A stretch of DNA of 64,000 nucleotides from Myxococcus sp. CA023. Lineage in GTDB: Bacteria > Myxococcota > Myxococcia > Myxococcales > Myxococcaceae. The position numbers and the translations under genes are program-made. The stretch covers positions 1 through 64,000 of the forward strand of contig NZ_JAAEAH010000015.1 in assembly GCF_010998615.1 (NCBI RefSeq). The letters are read 5' to 3'. Below are positions 8,464 to 19,038 of this stretch, one piece after another; within the stretch, counting starts at the first letter, position 1; each line of letters opens with the position of its first letter. The notes beneath the pieces were generated by a model that saw only the letters and a program-made list of their open reading frames with translations, was not told where the DNA came from and searched no databases.

Positions 8464-9288
8464 ATGTTCTACCTGCTCAAGCTGGGCCCCGTGCCACTCA
8501 GTCAGGGCAACACGCAGGTCCAGGTGTATCTGCGTATCTCCGATTCCGGAGAGCCCGCCGCGCCCGTCTTCGAATCGGACGACGGGGCGGGGCTGCGGGC
8601 CCTGCTGGAAGGGGTGGACGCGGCGGAGGTGCGCTGCGTGCCGGCGCTGGCCGCCGCGGGCGCGGAGCTGGGGCTCGCCGTGGCGGAGCCTTCACCGCAA
8701 GCGCTGTCTTCCTGTGCGGCCATCGCGACCTTCGTGGCGTGGGGGCAGCGAGGCTTGTCCGGGCTTGGCTCGGACAAGGCGCTGCTCTTCGTGCAGGCGT
8801 CGACGGAGTACTGGGATGCGCGGCCCTGGACGCATTGGGATGACAGCCAGCCCTTCGAGGTGGCCGTCACCGGGCCGATGAACCACACCTTCGAGGGGTG
8901 CGTCTTCCACATGGGGGACGGGCGCGCGGGACTGGCGCTGTACTTCAAGCCGGGCGCGCTGCAGATGTTGATGGAGATGCAGGCGCGTGGCCAGGGTGAC
9001 GCCGCCACCAGCCTGCCCGCGATTGCCGTCACGCTGGACACGTCCCCTTCGTATGCCGTGGACGCGCTCACCGCCGCGGGGCGCGCGCCGCGCCTGCCGC
9101 TGCCCCTGAAGACGGGGCCGGATGGCATCGGCGTGCCGTCTCCGCTGGAGTCCCTGGTGCTGGTGGCGGCGTTGCGCGCGGTGGCCCGGCTGTCACTGGA
9201 GCAGCGCGAGGTGCTCAGCAGCGTCGTGGCCGGAGACGAGCAGATGCAGGTGCGCGTCCGCGCGCCCGCGCCCCGCGTCCGGCACTGA
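8464..9288 (+). CDS. Protein of unknown function, 274 residues
   Basis: I do not recognise a family. The protein is soluble, with no signal peptide or membrane helix, and is alanine-rich with mixed alpha/beta character. Notable local features are the aromatic stretch around STEYWDARPWTHWDDSQPF and the segment NHTFEGCVFHMGDG. The start lies 5 bp after the response regulator stop, so translation is probably coupled and the two proteins may work together. The 231-bp gap after it, before the poly-HAMP kinase, contains no clear gene or hairpin. Confidence 0.7.
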   Translation: MFYLLKLGPVPLSQGNTQVQVYLRISDSGEPAAPVFESDDGAGLRALLEGVDAAEVRCVPALAAAGAELGLAVAEPSPQALSSCAAIATFVAWGQRGLSGLGSDKALLFVQASTEYWDARPWTHWDDSQPFEVAVTGPMNHTFEGCVFHMGDGRAGLALYFKPGALQMLMEMQARGQGDAATSLPAIAVTLDTSPSYAVDALTAAGRAPRLPLPLKTGPDGIGVPSPLESLVLVAALRAVARLSLEQREVLSSVVAGDEQMQVRVRAPAPRVRH

Positions 9289-9519
9289 GCCTGCCTGCTC
9301 CGTCAGCGAGCGCACCGACTTTCACACCGAGTAGCGCCGCGTCCGAGCCAGTGTTGGCTGCCGGACGAAGTCCTCCTGGAATGTCGCCTGATGGCCAGCT
9401 GGGCGTCCCGGGGGGACTGGTCCAGGTGTGCGAGCGCGCGAGAAAACACGCTCCAGCTGCGAGATTCCCGCAGGACGGCAGCCCGTGCTTCGCCGTCCTG
9501 GGACCGACCAGGAACTCAT

Positions 9520-12500
9520 ATGGCCACGAAGAAGGTTTCCTCCCGCCGTGCACCTGTCGCGGCCCCCCCTTCACCGCGAATCCGGGAGGATGATTCGCAG
9601 TCGCTCGACTCGCGCCAGTTGCTGCGGGTCCTCACCGCCGTCCGCAAGGGCGACTTCTCCGTGCGCATGCCGGTGGACAAGGTGGGCAGCGCCGGCAAGG
9701 TGGCGGACACGCTGAACGAAATCATCGAACTCAGCGAGCGCATGGCCCGTGAGTTCGAGCGCATCGGCAACGTGGTGGGCAAGGAAGGCCGCATCACCCA
9801 GCGCGGCAACGTGGTGGGCGCGCTGGGCTCGTGGGGCGACTGCGTCGAGTCGGTGAACACGCTGGTGGCCGACCTGGTGCAACCGACGACGGAGATGGGC
9901 CGCGTCATCGGCGCTGTGGCCAAGGGCGACCTGTCGCAGACCATGGCCCTGGAAGTGGATGGACGTCCCCTCCGAGGCGAGTTCCTCCGCACCGCCCGGT
10001 TGGTGAACGGGATGGTGGAGCAGCTCGGCGCCTTCGCTTCCGAGGTGACGCGCGTGGCCCGCGAGGTGGGCACCGACGGAAAGCTGGGCGGTCAGGCCAA
10101 GGTGAAGGGCGTGGCCGGCACGTGGAAGGACCTCACGGACAACGTGAACTCCATGGCCTCCAACCTCACCGCGCAGGTGCGCAGCATCGCCGAAGTGACG
10201 ACGGCCGTCGCCAAGGGCGACCTGTCGAAGAAAATCACCGTCGACGTGCGCGGCGAAATCCTGGAGCTGAAGAACACCATCAACACGATGGTGGACCAGC
10301 TGTCGTCCTTCGCTTCGGAAGTGACGCGCGTGGCGCGTGAAGTGGGCACGGAGGGCAAGCTGGGCGGACAGGCCGTGGTGAAGGGCGTCGGTGGCACGTG
10401 GAAGGACCTCACGGACAACGTGAACTCCATGGCGTCCAACCTGACGTCTCAGGTGCGCAACATCGCCGAGGTGACGACGGCCGTCGCCAAGGGTGACCTG
10501 TCGAAGAAAATCACCGTCGATGCCAAGGGCGAGGTGCTGGAGCTGAAGAACACCATCAACACGATGGTGGACCAGCTCAACTCGTTCGCCTCGGAAGTGA
10601 CGCGCGTGGCGCGTGAAGTCGGTACCGAGGGCAAGCTGGGTGGCCAGGCCGAAGTGAAGGGCGTGGCCGGAACGTGGAAGGACCTCACCGACAACGTGAA
10701 CTCCATGGCGTCGAACCTGACGTCCCAGGTGCGCAACATCGCGGAGGTCACCACCGCCGTGGCCAACGGTGACCTCTCCAAGAAAATCACCGTGGATGTG
10801 CGCGGTGAAATCCTGGAGCTGAAGAACACCATCAACACGATGGTGGACCAGCTGTCGTCCTTCGCTTCGGAAGTGACGCGAGTGGCGCGCGAAGTGGGGA
10901 CGGAGGGCAAGCTGGGCGGTCAGGCCGTGGTGAAGGGCGTCGGTGGCACGTGGAAGGACCTCACGGACAACGTGAACTCCATGGCCTCCAATCTGACGTC
11001 TCAGGTGCGAAACATTGCCGAGGTGACGACGGCCGTTGCGAACGGCGACCTGTCGAAGAAAATCACCGTCGACGTGCAGGGCGAAATCCTGGAGCTGAAG
11101 AACACCATCAACACGATGGTGGACCAGCTCAACTCGTTCGCCTCGGAAGTGACGCGCGTGGCGCGTGAAGTGGGCACGGAAGGGAAGCTGGGCGGACAGG
11201 CCGTCGTGCGCGGTGTCGGTGGCACGTGGAAGGACCTCACGGACAACGTGAACAGCATGGCGTCCAACCTCACGTCCCAGGTGCGAAACATCGCCGAGGT
11301 GACGATGGCGGTGGCGCGCGGTGACCTCTCCAAGAAGATCACCGTGGACGTGCGCGGCGAAATCCTGGAGCTGAAGAACACCATCAACACGATGGTGGAC
11401 CAGTTGTCGTCCTTCGCCTCGGAAGTGACGCGAGTGGCGCGCGAAGTGGGTACGGAAGGAAAGCTCGGCGGTCAGGCCATCGTGCGCGGCGTCGGTGGAA
11501 CGTGGAAGGACCTCACCGACAACGTGAACTCCATGGCGTCCAACCTGACGTCTCAGGTGCGCAACATCGCGGAAGTCACCACGGCCGTGGCCAACGGTGA
11601 CCTCTCCAAGAAGATCACCGTGGATGTGCGCGGCGAAATCCTGGAGCTGAAGAACACCATCAACACGATGGTGGACCAGCTCAACTCGTTCGCCTCGGAA
11701 GTGACGCGTGTGGCGCGCGAGGTGGGGACGGAGGGCAAGCTGGGCGGTCAGGCCGTGGTGAAGGGCGTGGCCGGCACGTGGAAGGACCTCACGGACAACG
11801 TGAACTCCATGGCGTCGAACCTGACGTCGCAGGTGCGAAACATCGCCGAGGTGACGACGGCCGTCGCCAAGGGCGACCTCTCCAAGAAAATCACCGTCGA
11901 CGTGCAGGGCGAAATCCTGGAGCTGAAGAACACCATCAACACGATGGTGGACCAGCTCAACTCGTTCGCGTCGGAAGTGACGCGCGTGGCGCGTGAAGTG
12001 GGCACGGAGGGCAAGCTGGGCGGACAGGCCGAGGTGAAGGGCGTGGCCGGCACGTGGAAGGACCTCACGGACAACGTGAACTCCATGGCGTCCAACCTCA
12101 CCACGCAGGTGCGCGGCATCGCCAAGGTCGTGACGTCGGTGGCCAACGGCGACCTGAAGCGCAAGCTGGTGGTGGACGCGAAGGGTGAAATCGCCGAGCT
12201 GGCGGACACCATCAACGGGATGATCGACACCCTGGCGGTGTTCGCCGACCAGGTGACGACGGTGGCCCGCGAGGTGGGCATCGAAGGGAAGCTGGGCGGT
12301 CAGGCCCGTGTGCCCGGTACGGCGGGCATCTGGCGCGACCTCACGGACAACGTGAACCAGCTGGCCGCCAACCTCACCACGCAGGTGCGCGCCATCGCCG
12401 AGGTGGCCACCGCCGTGACGAAGGGTGACCTCACGCGGTTCATCACCGTGTCCGCCCAGGGCGAGGTGGCCGCCCTGAAGGACAACATCAACGAGATGAT

Positions 12501-15423
12501 CCGCAACCTGAAGGACACCACGCGGAAGAACACGGAGCAGGACTGGCTCAAGACGAACCTGGCCAAGTTCACCCGCGTCCTCCAGGGGCAGCGAGACCTG
12601 CTCACGGTGTCCAAGGTCATCCTGTCGGAGCTGGCGCCGCTGGTGGATGCCCAGCACGGCGTCTTCTACATCTCCGAGCGCGCGGACGGCGGCGACCAGA
12701 TGCTCAAGCTGCTGGCGTCCTACGCGTACCGTCAGCGCAAGGGACTGGCGAACACCTTCAAGTACGGCGAGGGCCTGGTGGGCCAGTGCGCCCTGGAGAA
12801 GGAGCCCATCCTCCTGTCGGACGTGCCGGACAGTTACATCCGCATCGCGTCCGGCCTGGGCGAGGAGGTGCCTCGCAACATCGTGGTGCTGCCGGTGCTC
12901 TTCGAAGGGGAAGTCAAAGCCGTCATCGAGCTGGCCTCCTTCCACACCTTCAGTGAGGTCCACATGGGCTTCCTGGAGCAACTCACGGAGTCCATCGGCA
13001 TCGTGCTCAACACGATTGCCGCCAACATGCGCACCGAGGCGCTGCTGAAGCAGTCGCAGGCGCTGACGGACGAGCTCCGCAAGCAGCAGGAGGAGTTGAC
13101 GGAGACGAACACGCGCCTGGAGCAGCAGGCCACCTCGCTCCAGCAGTCGGAGGAGCTGCTCAAGCGTCAGCAGGAGGAGCTGCGCAGCACCAACGAGGAG
13201 CTCCAGGAGAAGGCGAAGCTGCTCTCCGAGCAGAAGACGGAGGTGGAGCGCAAGAATGGCGAGGTGGAGCAGGCCAAGCTCGCCCTGGAGGAGAAGGCCG
13301 AACAGCTCAGCCTCACGTCCAAGTACAAGTCCGAGTTCCTGGCCAACATGAGCCACGAGCTGCGTACGCCGCTCAACTCGCTGCTCATCCTCAGCCAGAC
13401 GCTCAGTGACAACGTGGATGGCAACCTCACGTCGCGGCAGGTGGAGTTCTCCAAGACGATTCACGCGTCCGGCGCGGACCTGCTGGAGCTCATCAACGAC
13501 ATCCTCGACCTGTCGAAGATTGAATCCGGCACCATGGCCGTGGACGTGGGACCGCTGCGCTTCGGTGACCTGCGCGAGTTCGTGGACCGCACCTTCCGGC
13601 AGGTGGCGGACAAGAAGGGGTTGGAGTTCCACATCGGCCTGGGGGATTCGCTGCCCGGCGAGCTGGAGACGGATGCGAAGCGTCTGCAACAGGTGCTCAA
13701 GAACCTGCTGTCCAACGCCTTCAAGTTCACCGAGTCCGGCTCGGTGTCGCTGCACATCGGTCTGGCGAAGCGCGGCTGGTCTCCGGACCACGCCATGTTG
13801 TCCTCCGCGCCCTCGGTGGTTGCCTTCACCGTGGTGGACACGGGCATCGGCATCCCGAAGGACAAGCATCAAATCATCTTCGAGGCCTTCCAGCAGGCGG
13901 ATGGCTCCACCGCCCGCAAGTACGGGGGCACCGGCCTGGGCCTGTCCATCAGCCGTGAAATCGCGCGACTGCTCGGCGGCGAAATCCGGCTGGAGAGCGA
14001 CGTGGGCAGGGGCAGCGCCTTCACCCTCTACCTGCCGCTGGCCTTCATGGCGGAGCGTCCGCCGGAGGAGCATGGGCGCTGGGACTACAACCCGCTGGCC
14101 ACCACGGTGCTTCCCGCGCCCATCGCGGAGCCGGTCACCGAGTCGCGGGTGTCTTCGCTGAGCCGGATGGACATCGATGATGACCGGGGCTCCATCCTGC
14201 CTGGAGACAAGGTGCTGCTGGCCGTGACGCACCTGGCGGACCATGCCGCGCGCCTGCGTGCCGCGGCGCAGGGCACGGGCTTCAAGGTGCTGGTGTCCAC
14301 CGAGGTGGAGGGCGCGCTGGACGCCGTCCGCGACACGCGGCCAGCGGCCGTGGCGGTGGACCTGGACCTGCCGGAGATGGCGGGCTGGGTGGTGCTGGAC
14401 CGGCTGAAGCACGACGCGTCCACGCGCGCGCTGCCGGTGTACACGGTGTCGGTGGAGGACCACCGCGAGCGCTCGCTCAACCTGGGGGCCATTGGCCACC
14501 TGCGCGCGGCGGCGGACCCGGAGGCGGCGGTGGCCGCGCTGGAGTCCCTCAAGCGCTTCGTGGAGCGCAAGGGCCGCGGGCTGCTCGTGGTGGAGGACGA
14601 CCCCGTCCACCGCCAGACGCTGACGGAGCTCCTGGGCAGTGATGACGTGCAGACGGTGGCGGTGGGGACCGCGGCGGAGGCCCTGGCCGCGCTGGCCGAG
14701 CGCCGCTTCGACTGCATGGTGCTGGACCTGGGTCTTCCGGACATGCCAGGCACGGAGCTCATCCGCCGCATCCATGAGGCGCACGGCGCGGGCGGGCCGC
14801 CGCTCATCGTCTACACGGGCCGCGAGCTGACGCGCGCCCAGGAGACGGAGTTGCGGCGGGTGGCCGAGGCCATCGTGGTGAAGGACGCGCAGAGCCCGGA
14901 GCGGCTGCTGGAGGAGGCGAGCCTGTTCCTCCACCGCTCGCCCTCGGAGCTGACCGAGCCCAAGCGCCGCATGCTGGAGAAGGCGCGCGAGAAGGACCCC
15001 TTGCTGGTGAACCGCAAGGTGCTGGTCGTGGACGACGACGTGCGCAACATCTTCGCCCTCAACACCGTGCTGGAGCGCTACGGCATGAAGGTGGCCTTCG
15101 CGGAGAGCGCGCGCGAGGGCCTGGACCAGTTGGAGAAGGACGCCGACATCGAGCTGGTGCTGATGGACGTGATGATGCCGGAGATGGACGGCTACCAGGC
15201 CATGCGCGCCATCCGCCGCATGGAGCGCTTCGTCCATCTGCCCATCCTGGCCCTCACCGCCAAGGCCATGAAGGGTGACCGGGAGAAGTGCCTGGAGGCC
15301 GGTGCGTCCGACTACATCACCAAGCCGGTGGACATCGAGAAGCTGCTCAGCCTGCTGCGCGTGTGGCTGCACGCGCCGCGGGGCATGCCGCCGCGCGGTC
15401 CGCGCACGGAGGTCTCCGGATGA
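9520..15423 (+). CDS. Poly-HAMP hybrid sensor histidine kinase
   Basis: The 1967-residue protein has no membrane segment. An N-terminal HAMP-like region (about 35-176) is followed by nine tandem 92-residue repeats (177-1004), each a pair of HAMP domains. Then come a GAF domain (about 1020-1170), a long glutamate-rich coiled coil, HisKA with His1279 in [10 protein letters not shown], HATPase (N box [10 protein letters not shown]2 GGTGLGLS), a degenerate receiver (about 1560-1680), a receiver with Asp1736 and a final receiver with Asp1883 in [11 protein letters not shown]. The layout resembles group III (Nik1-type) kinases. The start at 9520 has AGGA upstream; it overlaps the CheR gene by 4 bp, making a signalling operon with CheR, CheB-like and regulator genes. 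Confidence 0.93.
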   Translation: MATKKVSSRRAPVAAPPSPRIREDDSQSLDSRQLLRVLTAVRKGDFSVRMPVDKVGSAGKVADTLNEIIELSERMAREFERIGNVVGKEGRITQRGNVVGALGSWGDCVESVNTLVADLVQPTTEMGRVIGAVAKGDLSQTMALEVDGRPLRGEFLRTARLVNGMVEQLGAFASEVTRVAREVGTDGKLGGQAKVKGVAGTWKDLTDNVNSMASNLTAQVRSIAEVTTAVAKGDLSKKITVDVRGEILELKNTINTMVDQLSSFASEVTRVAREVGTEGKLGGQAVVKGVGGTWKDLTDNVNSMASNLTSQVRNIAEVTTAVAKGDLSKKITVDAKGEVLELKNTINTMVDQLNSFASEVTRVAREVGTEGKLGGQAEVKGVAGTWKDLTDNVNSMASNLTSQVRNIAEVTTAVANGDLSKKITVDVRGEILELKNTINTMVDQLSSFASEVTRVAREVGTEGKLGGQAVVKGVGGTWKDLTDNVNSMASNLTSQVRNIAEVTTAVANGDLSKKITVDVQGEILELKNTINTMVDQLNSFASEVTRVAREVGTEGKLGGQAVVRGVGGTWKDLTDNVNSMASNLTSQVRNIAEVTMAVARGDLSKKITVDVRGEILELKNTINTMVDQLSSFASEVTRVAREVGTEGKLGGQAIVRGVGGTWKDLTDNVNSMASNLTSQVRNIAEVTTAVANGDLSKKITVDVRGEILELKNTINTMVDQLNSFASEVTRVAREVGTEGKLGGQAVVKGVAGTWKDLTDNVNSMASNLTSQVRNIAEVTTAVAKGDLSKKITVDVQGEILELKNTINTMVDQLNSFASEVTRVAREVGTEGKLGGQAEVKGVAGTWKDLTDNVNSMASNLTTQVRGIAKVVTSVANGDLKRKLVVDAKGEIAELADTINGMIDTLAVFADQVTTVAREVGIEGKLGGQARVPGTAGIWRDLTDNVNQLAANLTTQVRAIAEVATAVTKGDLTRFITVSAQGEVAALKDNINEMIRNLKDTTRKNTEQDWLKTNLAKFTRVLQGQRDLLTVSKVILSELAPLVDAQHGVFYISERADGGDQMLKLLASYAYRQRKGLANTFKYGEGLVGQCALEKEPILLSDVPDSYIRIASGLGEEVPRNIVVLPVLFEGEVKAVIELASFHTFSEVHMGFLEQLTESIGIVLNTIAANMRTEALLKQSQALTDELRKQQEELTETNTRLEQQATSLQQSEELLKRQQEELRSTNEELQEKAKLLSEQKTEVERKNGEVEQAKLALEEKAEQLSLTSKYKSEFLANMSHELRTPLNSLLILSQTLSDNVDGNLTSRQVEFSKTIHASGADLLELINDILDLSKIESGTMAVDVGPLRFGDLREFVDRTFRQVADKKGLEFHIGLGDSLPGELETDAKRLQQVLKNLLSNAFKFTESGSVSLHIGLAKRGWSPDHAMLSSAPSVVAFTVVDTGIGIPKDKHQIIFEAFQQADGSTARKYGGTGLGLSISREIARLLGGEIRLESDVGRGSAFTLYLPLAFMAERPPEEHGRWDYNPLATTVLPAPIAEPVTESRVSSLSRMDIDDDRGSILPGDKVLLAVTHLADHAARLRAAAQGTGFKVLVSTEVEGALDAVRDTRPAAVAVDLDLPEMAGWVVLDRLKHDASTRALPVYTVSVEDHRERSLNLGAIGHLRAAADPEAAVAALESLKRFVERKGRGLLVVEDDPVHRQTLTELLGSDDVQTVAVGTAAEALAALAERRFDCMVLDLGLPDMPGTELIRRIHEAHGAGGPPLIVYTGRELTRAQETELRRVAEAIVVKDAQSPERLLEEASLFLHRSPSELTEPKRRMLEKAREKDPLLVNRKVLVVDDDVRNIFALNTVLERYGMKVAFAESAREGLDQLEKDADIELVLMDVMMPEMDGYQAMRAIRRMERFVHLPILALTAKAMKGDREKCLEAGASDYITKPVDIEKLLSLLRVWLHAPRGMPPRGPRTEVSG
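10048..12531 (+). repeat. Nine tandem 276-bp coding repeats (HAMP pairs)
   Basis: Units start at 10048, 10324, 10600, 10876, 11152, 11428, 11704, 11980 and 12256, with exact 276-bp spacing and no indels. Units 1-7 are nearly identical at protein level; units 8 and 9 diverge in their second halves. Each unit reads a TxVAREVGxxGKLGGQA half and an IAEVTxAVxxGDL half, the alternating HAMP-A/HAMP-B arrangement known in poly-HAMP proteins. The residue before SFASEV alternates Ser/Asn over units 1-6. Confidence 0.95.
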
Positions 15424-16256
15424 CGGGGCCCGGCGCGCGCGGCGCGGAGCTGGAGGCGCTGGAGGTGGACCTGCTGCTGGAGGGCGTGGCCCGGCAATGG
15501 GGCTTCGACCTGCGCAGCCGCTCCCGGCCGCAGCTCTTGCGGCGGCTGCGGCACCACCTCCGCGAGGAGCGGCTGGACAGCTTCTCCGCGCTCCAGGCCC
15601 GCGTGCTGCACGACGCCGAGGCGCTGGACGCGCTGCTGCGCACGCTGTCCTGCACACCGCCCGCCCTGTTCGCGGAGGCCGCCTTCTTCCGCGACTTCCG
15701 CACCCGGGTGGTGCCGGTGCTTCGCACCTGGCCCTCCGTGCGTGTGTGGCACGCGGGCTGTGGCACCGGCGAGGACACGTACGCGCTGGCCATCCTCCTC
15801 CACGAGGAAGGGCTGTGGGGCAGGTGCCGGCTGTATGCGTCCGACGCGAGTGAAGGGCTGCTAGCGGACGCGCGCACCGGCGTGCTGCCGCTGCCCACGC
15901 AGGAGGACGCGCAGCGCTACCTGGAGGCGGGCGGGAAGGGCGCGCTCTCCGACTACTACACGCGCGACGGCAACTGGGCGCTGCTCCAGCCCCGGCTGCG
16001 CGACGGCATCTTCTTCACCCAGCACAACCTGGCCACGGATGGCTCGTTCAACGAGTTCCACGTCATCGTGTGCCGGGACACGTTGCTGACCTTCAACCGC
16101 GCACTGCACGACCACATCCACGGCCGCCTCTTCGAGAGCCTCGCCCGCTTCGGCTTCCTGTGCCTGGGGCGCAAGGAGTCGCTGGCGCGCACGCCGCACG
16201 CGGGGGCCTACGAGATGCTGGAGGACCGCGGTCGCATCTTCAGGAGGGTGGCATGA
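15420..16256 (+). CDS. cheR: CheR-type protein-glutamate methyltransferase
   Basis: A 278-residue CheR with both parts of the family: a small helical N-terminal domain (about 15-80) and a Rossmann methyltransferase domain with the S-adenosylmethionine loop [13 protein letters not shown] (111-123). The family sequence around EAAFFRDF and the later [11 protein letters not shown] also fit. It should methylate glutamates on a signalling protein. The ATG overlaps the stop of the poly-HAMP kinase (ATGA), and its own stop overlaps the CheB-like start the same way. There is no classical chemoreceptor in the window, so the substrate could be the poly-HAMP kinase itself, whose HAMP arrays resemble receptor helices; that is inference. 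Confidence 0.9.
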   Translation: MTGPGARGAELEALEVDLLLEGVARQWGFDLRSRSRPQLLRRLRHHLREERLDSFSALQARVLHDAEALDALLRTLSCTPPALFAEAAFFRDFRTRVVPVLRTWPSVRVWHAGCGTGEDTYALAILLHEEGLWGRCRLYASDASEGLLADARTGVLPLPTQEDAQRYLEAGGKGALSDYYTRDGNWALLQPRLRDGIFFTQHNLATDGSFNEFHVIVCRDTLLTFNRALHDHIHGRLFESLARFGFLCLGRKESLARTPHAGAYEMLEDRGRIFRRVA

Positions 16257-16810
16257 ATCCCTTGGGCCTGCTGGTGGTGGGGGCGCCGCGCTGCGCGGCG
16301 GCGGACGTGGAGTCGGCGCTGGCGCTGCTGCCGCCGAACCTGCCCGTGCCGGTGGTGTTGGCGCTGCACCGGGGCCCTCTGGACGCGCTGGCTGCGCCGC
16401 TGGGCCGCCGCTGCGCGCTGCCGGTGGTGGAGCCGGATGACAAGGACCCGCTGCTGCCCGGCGCCGTATACCTGGCTCCCGCAGGCTACCACTTGTTGGT
16501 GGACCGGGGCTGCGTGTCCCTGTCCGTGGAGCCGCCCGAGCATGGGCAGCGGCCCGGCCTGGACGCGCTCTTCGAATCCGCGGCGGACAGCCATGGCCCC
16601 AGGGCCGCGGGGCTGCTCTTCGCGGGGCACGAGGATGGGGTGGCGGGCTTGCAGGTGCTCCATGCGAGAGGCGCCCGGGTGGCCGTGGTGAGCGCGCTCC
16701 AGACGGGCGGAGCGGGTGAGGATGGAGCGATGGCGCAATTGACGTTGGGTTCCGTGGGAGGGTGGCTCGCGCGGCTGGCCTATGTGCCGCGTTCCAAGGT
16801 GCTGCCTTGA
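16253..16810 (+). CDS. CheB methylesterase-like domain lacking the catalytic serine
   Basis: The 185-residue protein aligns along the catalytic domain of CheB: a start strand LGLLVVGA, then LPVPVVLALHRGP carrying the usual active-site His, a proline-rich VYLAPAGYHLLV, the RPGLDALFESAA segment and LLFAGHEDGVAGL with the usual Asp. The nucleophile motif that is normally GASxGG reads GAPRCA here, so the catalytic serine is replaced by proline. There is no N-terminal receiver. It probably lacks esterase activity and may instead bind methylation sites or CheR. It is translationally coupled to its neighbours on both sides. Confidence 0.85.
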   Translation: MNPLGLLVVGAPRCAAADVESALALLPPNLPVPVVLALHRGPLDALAAPLGRRCALPVVEPDDKDPLLPGAVYLAPAGYHLLVDRGCVSLSVEPPEHGQRPGLDALFESAADSHGPRAAGLLFAGHEDGVAGLQVLHARGARVAVVSALQTGGAGEDGAMAQLTLGSVGGWLARLAYVPRSKVLP

Positions 16811-17943
16811 GCGGCGCGCCCACGCGCGAGCGCCTGCCGGCGATTCCGGCGGAGCCCGTCTGCCTGCTGCTGGTGGATGACCAGCCGGAGAACCTGCTGG
16901 CGCTGGAGGCGACCCTGGCGCCCCTGGGGCAGCGGCTGGTCACCGCGAGCAGCGGCCGCGAGGCGCTGCGTCACCTGCTGACGCAGGACTTCGCCGTCAT
17001 CCTCCTGGACGTCGTCATGCCGGACATGGACGGCTTCGAGACGGCCCAGCTCATCCGCGAGCGAGAGCGCAGCCGCGGCACGCCCCTCATCTTCCTCACC
17101 GGGCTGTCGCGGGGGCCACATCCGGAGCTGCGCGGCTATGCCATGGGCGCGGTGGACTACCTGCTCAAGCCCTTCGAGCCGGCCATCCTGCGCTCCAAGG
17201 TGAGCGTCTTCGTGGAGCTGTACCGCAAGACGGAGCTGGTGCGGCGGCAGGCGGAGGCGCTGCGCGAGGCTCAGCAGCGCGAGCACGCGCGGGAGTTGCT
17301 GGAGGCGCAGCGGCGCGTGGAGACCGAGCGGCTTCGTTCAGAAACCAACCGAAACCAGCAGCGCTGGCTGGAGGCGGCGATTGCCGCGCTCCCCATGCCG
17401 CTGGCGTTGGTGGAGCCGGGAAGCGGCCACACCCTGCTGGCCAACCGGGCGGCGCAAGGGCTGGCGGGGGGCTGTCTGGCCTACCGCGGGGCGCGCGCGC
17501 TGCATGCGGACGCACGCTTCCGTGGCGCGGATGGCCGGCTGCTCGCGGATGAAGACCTGCCGCTGATGCGCGCCGCGCGCGGCGAGGTGTTCCAGGCGTC
17601 CCCCGTGGAGTGGAACGTGGGCGGCCAGCGCGGTTCGGTGCTCGCTTCCAGTGAGCGGCTGCCTCGCATGCACGGACGCCCGGAGACAATGGTGCTGGGC
17701 CTCTTGGACGTGACGGCGCTCCGAGCCGCCGCTCGCCACGACTGGCTCCCTCTGCCGCTGACGGAGCACATCGCTACACTGGAGGCGCAGGGGGAGGACA
17801 CAGGCCCGCTCACCCGGCTCATCGAGGTGCTGCGGAACCTGCCGGGCTTGAGCACCGGGAGCCCCGGACAGGAGCGCGAGGACGGCTCCTTGCCAGCGGA
17901 GGAGAGCAGCCTGGCGGGCAACCCTCCTCGGCCCGTGCGCTGA
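16807..17943 (+). CDS. Response regulator with coiled coil and PAS-like tail
   Basis: About 378 residues. A complete receiver domain lies near the N-terminus (LLLVDDQPE; VILLDVVMPDMDGFE with the phospho-acceptor Asp; the conserved Lys in YLLKPFEP). A long charged coiled coil rich in Arg, Glu and Gln follows, then a PAS-like domain (about 195-320) and a low-complexity tail. I start it at TTG 16807, which overlaps the CheB-like stop as TTGA; the alternative ATG at 16762 would overlap by 49 bp. There is no DNA-binding domain. It is probably the output or relay of the poly-HAMP kinase operon. Confidence 0.82.
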   Translation: MSGAPTRERLPAIPAEPVCLLLVDDQPENLLALEATLAPLGQRLVTASSGREALRHLLTQDFAVILLDVVMPDMDGFETAQLIRERERSRGTPLIFLTGLSRGPHPELRGYAMGAVDYLLKPFEPAILRSKVSVFVELYRKTELVRRQAEALREAQQREHARELLEAQRRVETERLRSETNRNQQRWLEAAIAALPMPLALVEPGSGHTLLANRAAQGLAGGCLAYRGARALHADARFRGADGRLLADEDLPLMRAARGEVFQASPVEWNVGGQRGSVLASSERLPRMHGRPETMVLGLLDVTALRAAARHDWLPLPLTEHIATLEAQGEDTGPLTRLIEVLRNLPGLSTGSPGQEREDGSLPAEESSLAGNPPRPVR

Positions 17944-17998
17944 ACATCGCCGGTCGAGAAATGATTGACGCACAAAATAACATGGGCAAGGTGGACGT

Positions 17999-18400
17999 GT
18001 GAGTGACGCCGGAATCCCACAGCGGGTCCAGCGCTTCATCTCGACGCACATCGACTCCCTGGAGAAGCTGGAGGTGCTCCTCCTGCTTCGTGCGCGCGCG
18101 GACAGGGAGTGGACGGCATCGGCGGTGAGTCTGGAACTGCGCATTGCAGAGGCTTCCGCCGCCTCCAGGCTGGAGGACCTGACGAACCGACGCATGCTGG
18201 TGAGCGATGGAGCCTCACCTCCGTCGTATCGCTACAGTCCTGAGTCGTCGGAGGATGTGCAGGCGGTGACGGAGCTGGCGGCGGTGTACGGCGCGAAGCG
18301 CGTCAGCGTCATCTCCTTCATCTTCTCGAGGCCGCTGGACAAGGTGCGAGGCTTTGCCGAGGCATTCATCCTGAAGAAGGACAAGGACGGCCATGGTTGA
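17999..18400 (+). CDS. Small winged-helix-like protein of unknown function
   Basis: A 133-residue protein starting at GTG. The first 80 residues (ISTHIDSLEKLEVLLLLRA, then WTASAVSLELRIAEASAASRLEDLTNRRML) read like a winged helix-turn-helix fold similar to small MarR-like proteins, and the rest is a short helical tail ending in charged KKDKDGHG. DNA binding is inferred, not shown. It overlaps the downstream DUF5985 gene by 8 bp, so the two are translated together. It could be a regulator or a cytoplasmic partner of the small membrane proteins that follow. Confidence 0.75.
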   Translation: MSDAGIPQRVQRFISTHIDSLEKLEVLLLLRARADREWTASAVSLELRIAEASAASRLEDLTNRRMLVSDGASPPSYRYSPESSEDVQAVTELAAVYGAKRVSVISFIFSRPLDKVRGFAEAFILKKDKDGHG

Positions 18401-18653
18401 AGCAGTCTACATCCTGTGTGCGTTGACGAGCGTGGCGTGCGCGGTGCTGCTGCTCCGCGCCTACAAGCGCACGGGCATGCGGCTGCTCCTGTGGAGTGGG
18501 CTGTGCTTCGTGGGCATGGCGGTCAGCAACGTGCTCCTCTTCGTGGACCTGGTGCTGCTGCCCGCCACCATCGACCTGTACATGCCGCGCCTCATCGCCA
18601 CGTTGTCCAGTGCCTCTGTCCTGCTCTATGGCCTCATCTGGGACGCGTCCTGA
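18393..18653 (+). CDS. DUF5985 family small membrane protein (first copy)
   Basis: An 86-residue protein of three hydrophobic helices (about 4-22, 30-52 and 64-82) with the AYKRTG turn and WSGLCF that I associate with DUF5985. It has no catalytic residues that I can identify. The gene overlaps the upstream winged-helix-like gene by 8 bp and is followed after 6 bp by a second protein of the same type. The pair may form a hetero-oligomer in the inner membrane. Confidence 0.78.
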   Translation: MVEAVYILCALTSVACAVLLLRAYKRTGMRLLLWSGLCFVGMAVSNVLLFVDLVLLPATIDLYMPRLIATLSSASVLLYGLIWDAS

Positions 18654-18659
18654 GGTGCG

Positions 18660-18935
18660 ATGATGCTCAAGCCCATGCTCAACGGTGCGGTGGCGATGGC
18701 GTGGCTGGCGAGCGCGCTGTTCTTCCTGCGCTTCTGGGTCCAGTCGAAGGACCGGCTCTTCGCCTTCTTCGCGCTGGCCTTCACGATGCTGGCGGGCAAC
18801 TCGGTGGTGGCGGCGCTGCTGGACGCGGATGACGAGCGGCGCCACTACATCTACGTGGCGCGGCTCTTCGCCTTCCTGCTCATCCTCTACGCCATCTGGG
18901 ACAAGAACCGCGCGAACCGCCACGGCTCCGGGTAG
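18660..18935 (+). CDS. DUF5985 family small membrane protein (second copy)
   Basis: A 91-residue protein with three predicted helices, like its upstream neighbour, and the same helix-charged turn-helix pattern (RFWVQSKDRLFAFFALAF). The C-terminus is short and positively charged (DKNRANRHG), suggesting a cytoplasmic end. GAGG precedes two adjacent ATG codons at 18660 and 18663; either may be used. It belongs to the same operon as 17999-18653 and lies 103 bp before the GAF kinase, so it may supply a membrane input to that soluble kinase. That link is inference from position. Confidence 0.78.
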   Translation: MMLKPMLNGAVAMAWLASALFFLRFWVQSKDRLFAFFALAFTMLAGNSVVAALLDADDERRHYIYVARLFAFLLILYAIWDKNRANRHGSG

Positions 18936-19038
18936 GGCCGCGCCGGCGTCTGGCAGGTCATCTGGCTGACAGTTGTCTCGTACCTGCGTCCGAGCACCGT
19001 TGTCGCAGGTGGAGGGGCGTCATTATCTCCGGTACCCC

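Noticed and set aside
9571-15657. A 2028-codon open frame antisense to the poly-HAMP kinase
   Set aside because: It mirrors the repeats and is His/Arg/Gln-rich without any domain. High G+C leaves antisense frames open.
17964-17982. TTGACG followed by TAACAT before the winged-helix-like gene
   Set aside because: Only 7 bp separate them, too short for a sigma70 promoter.
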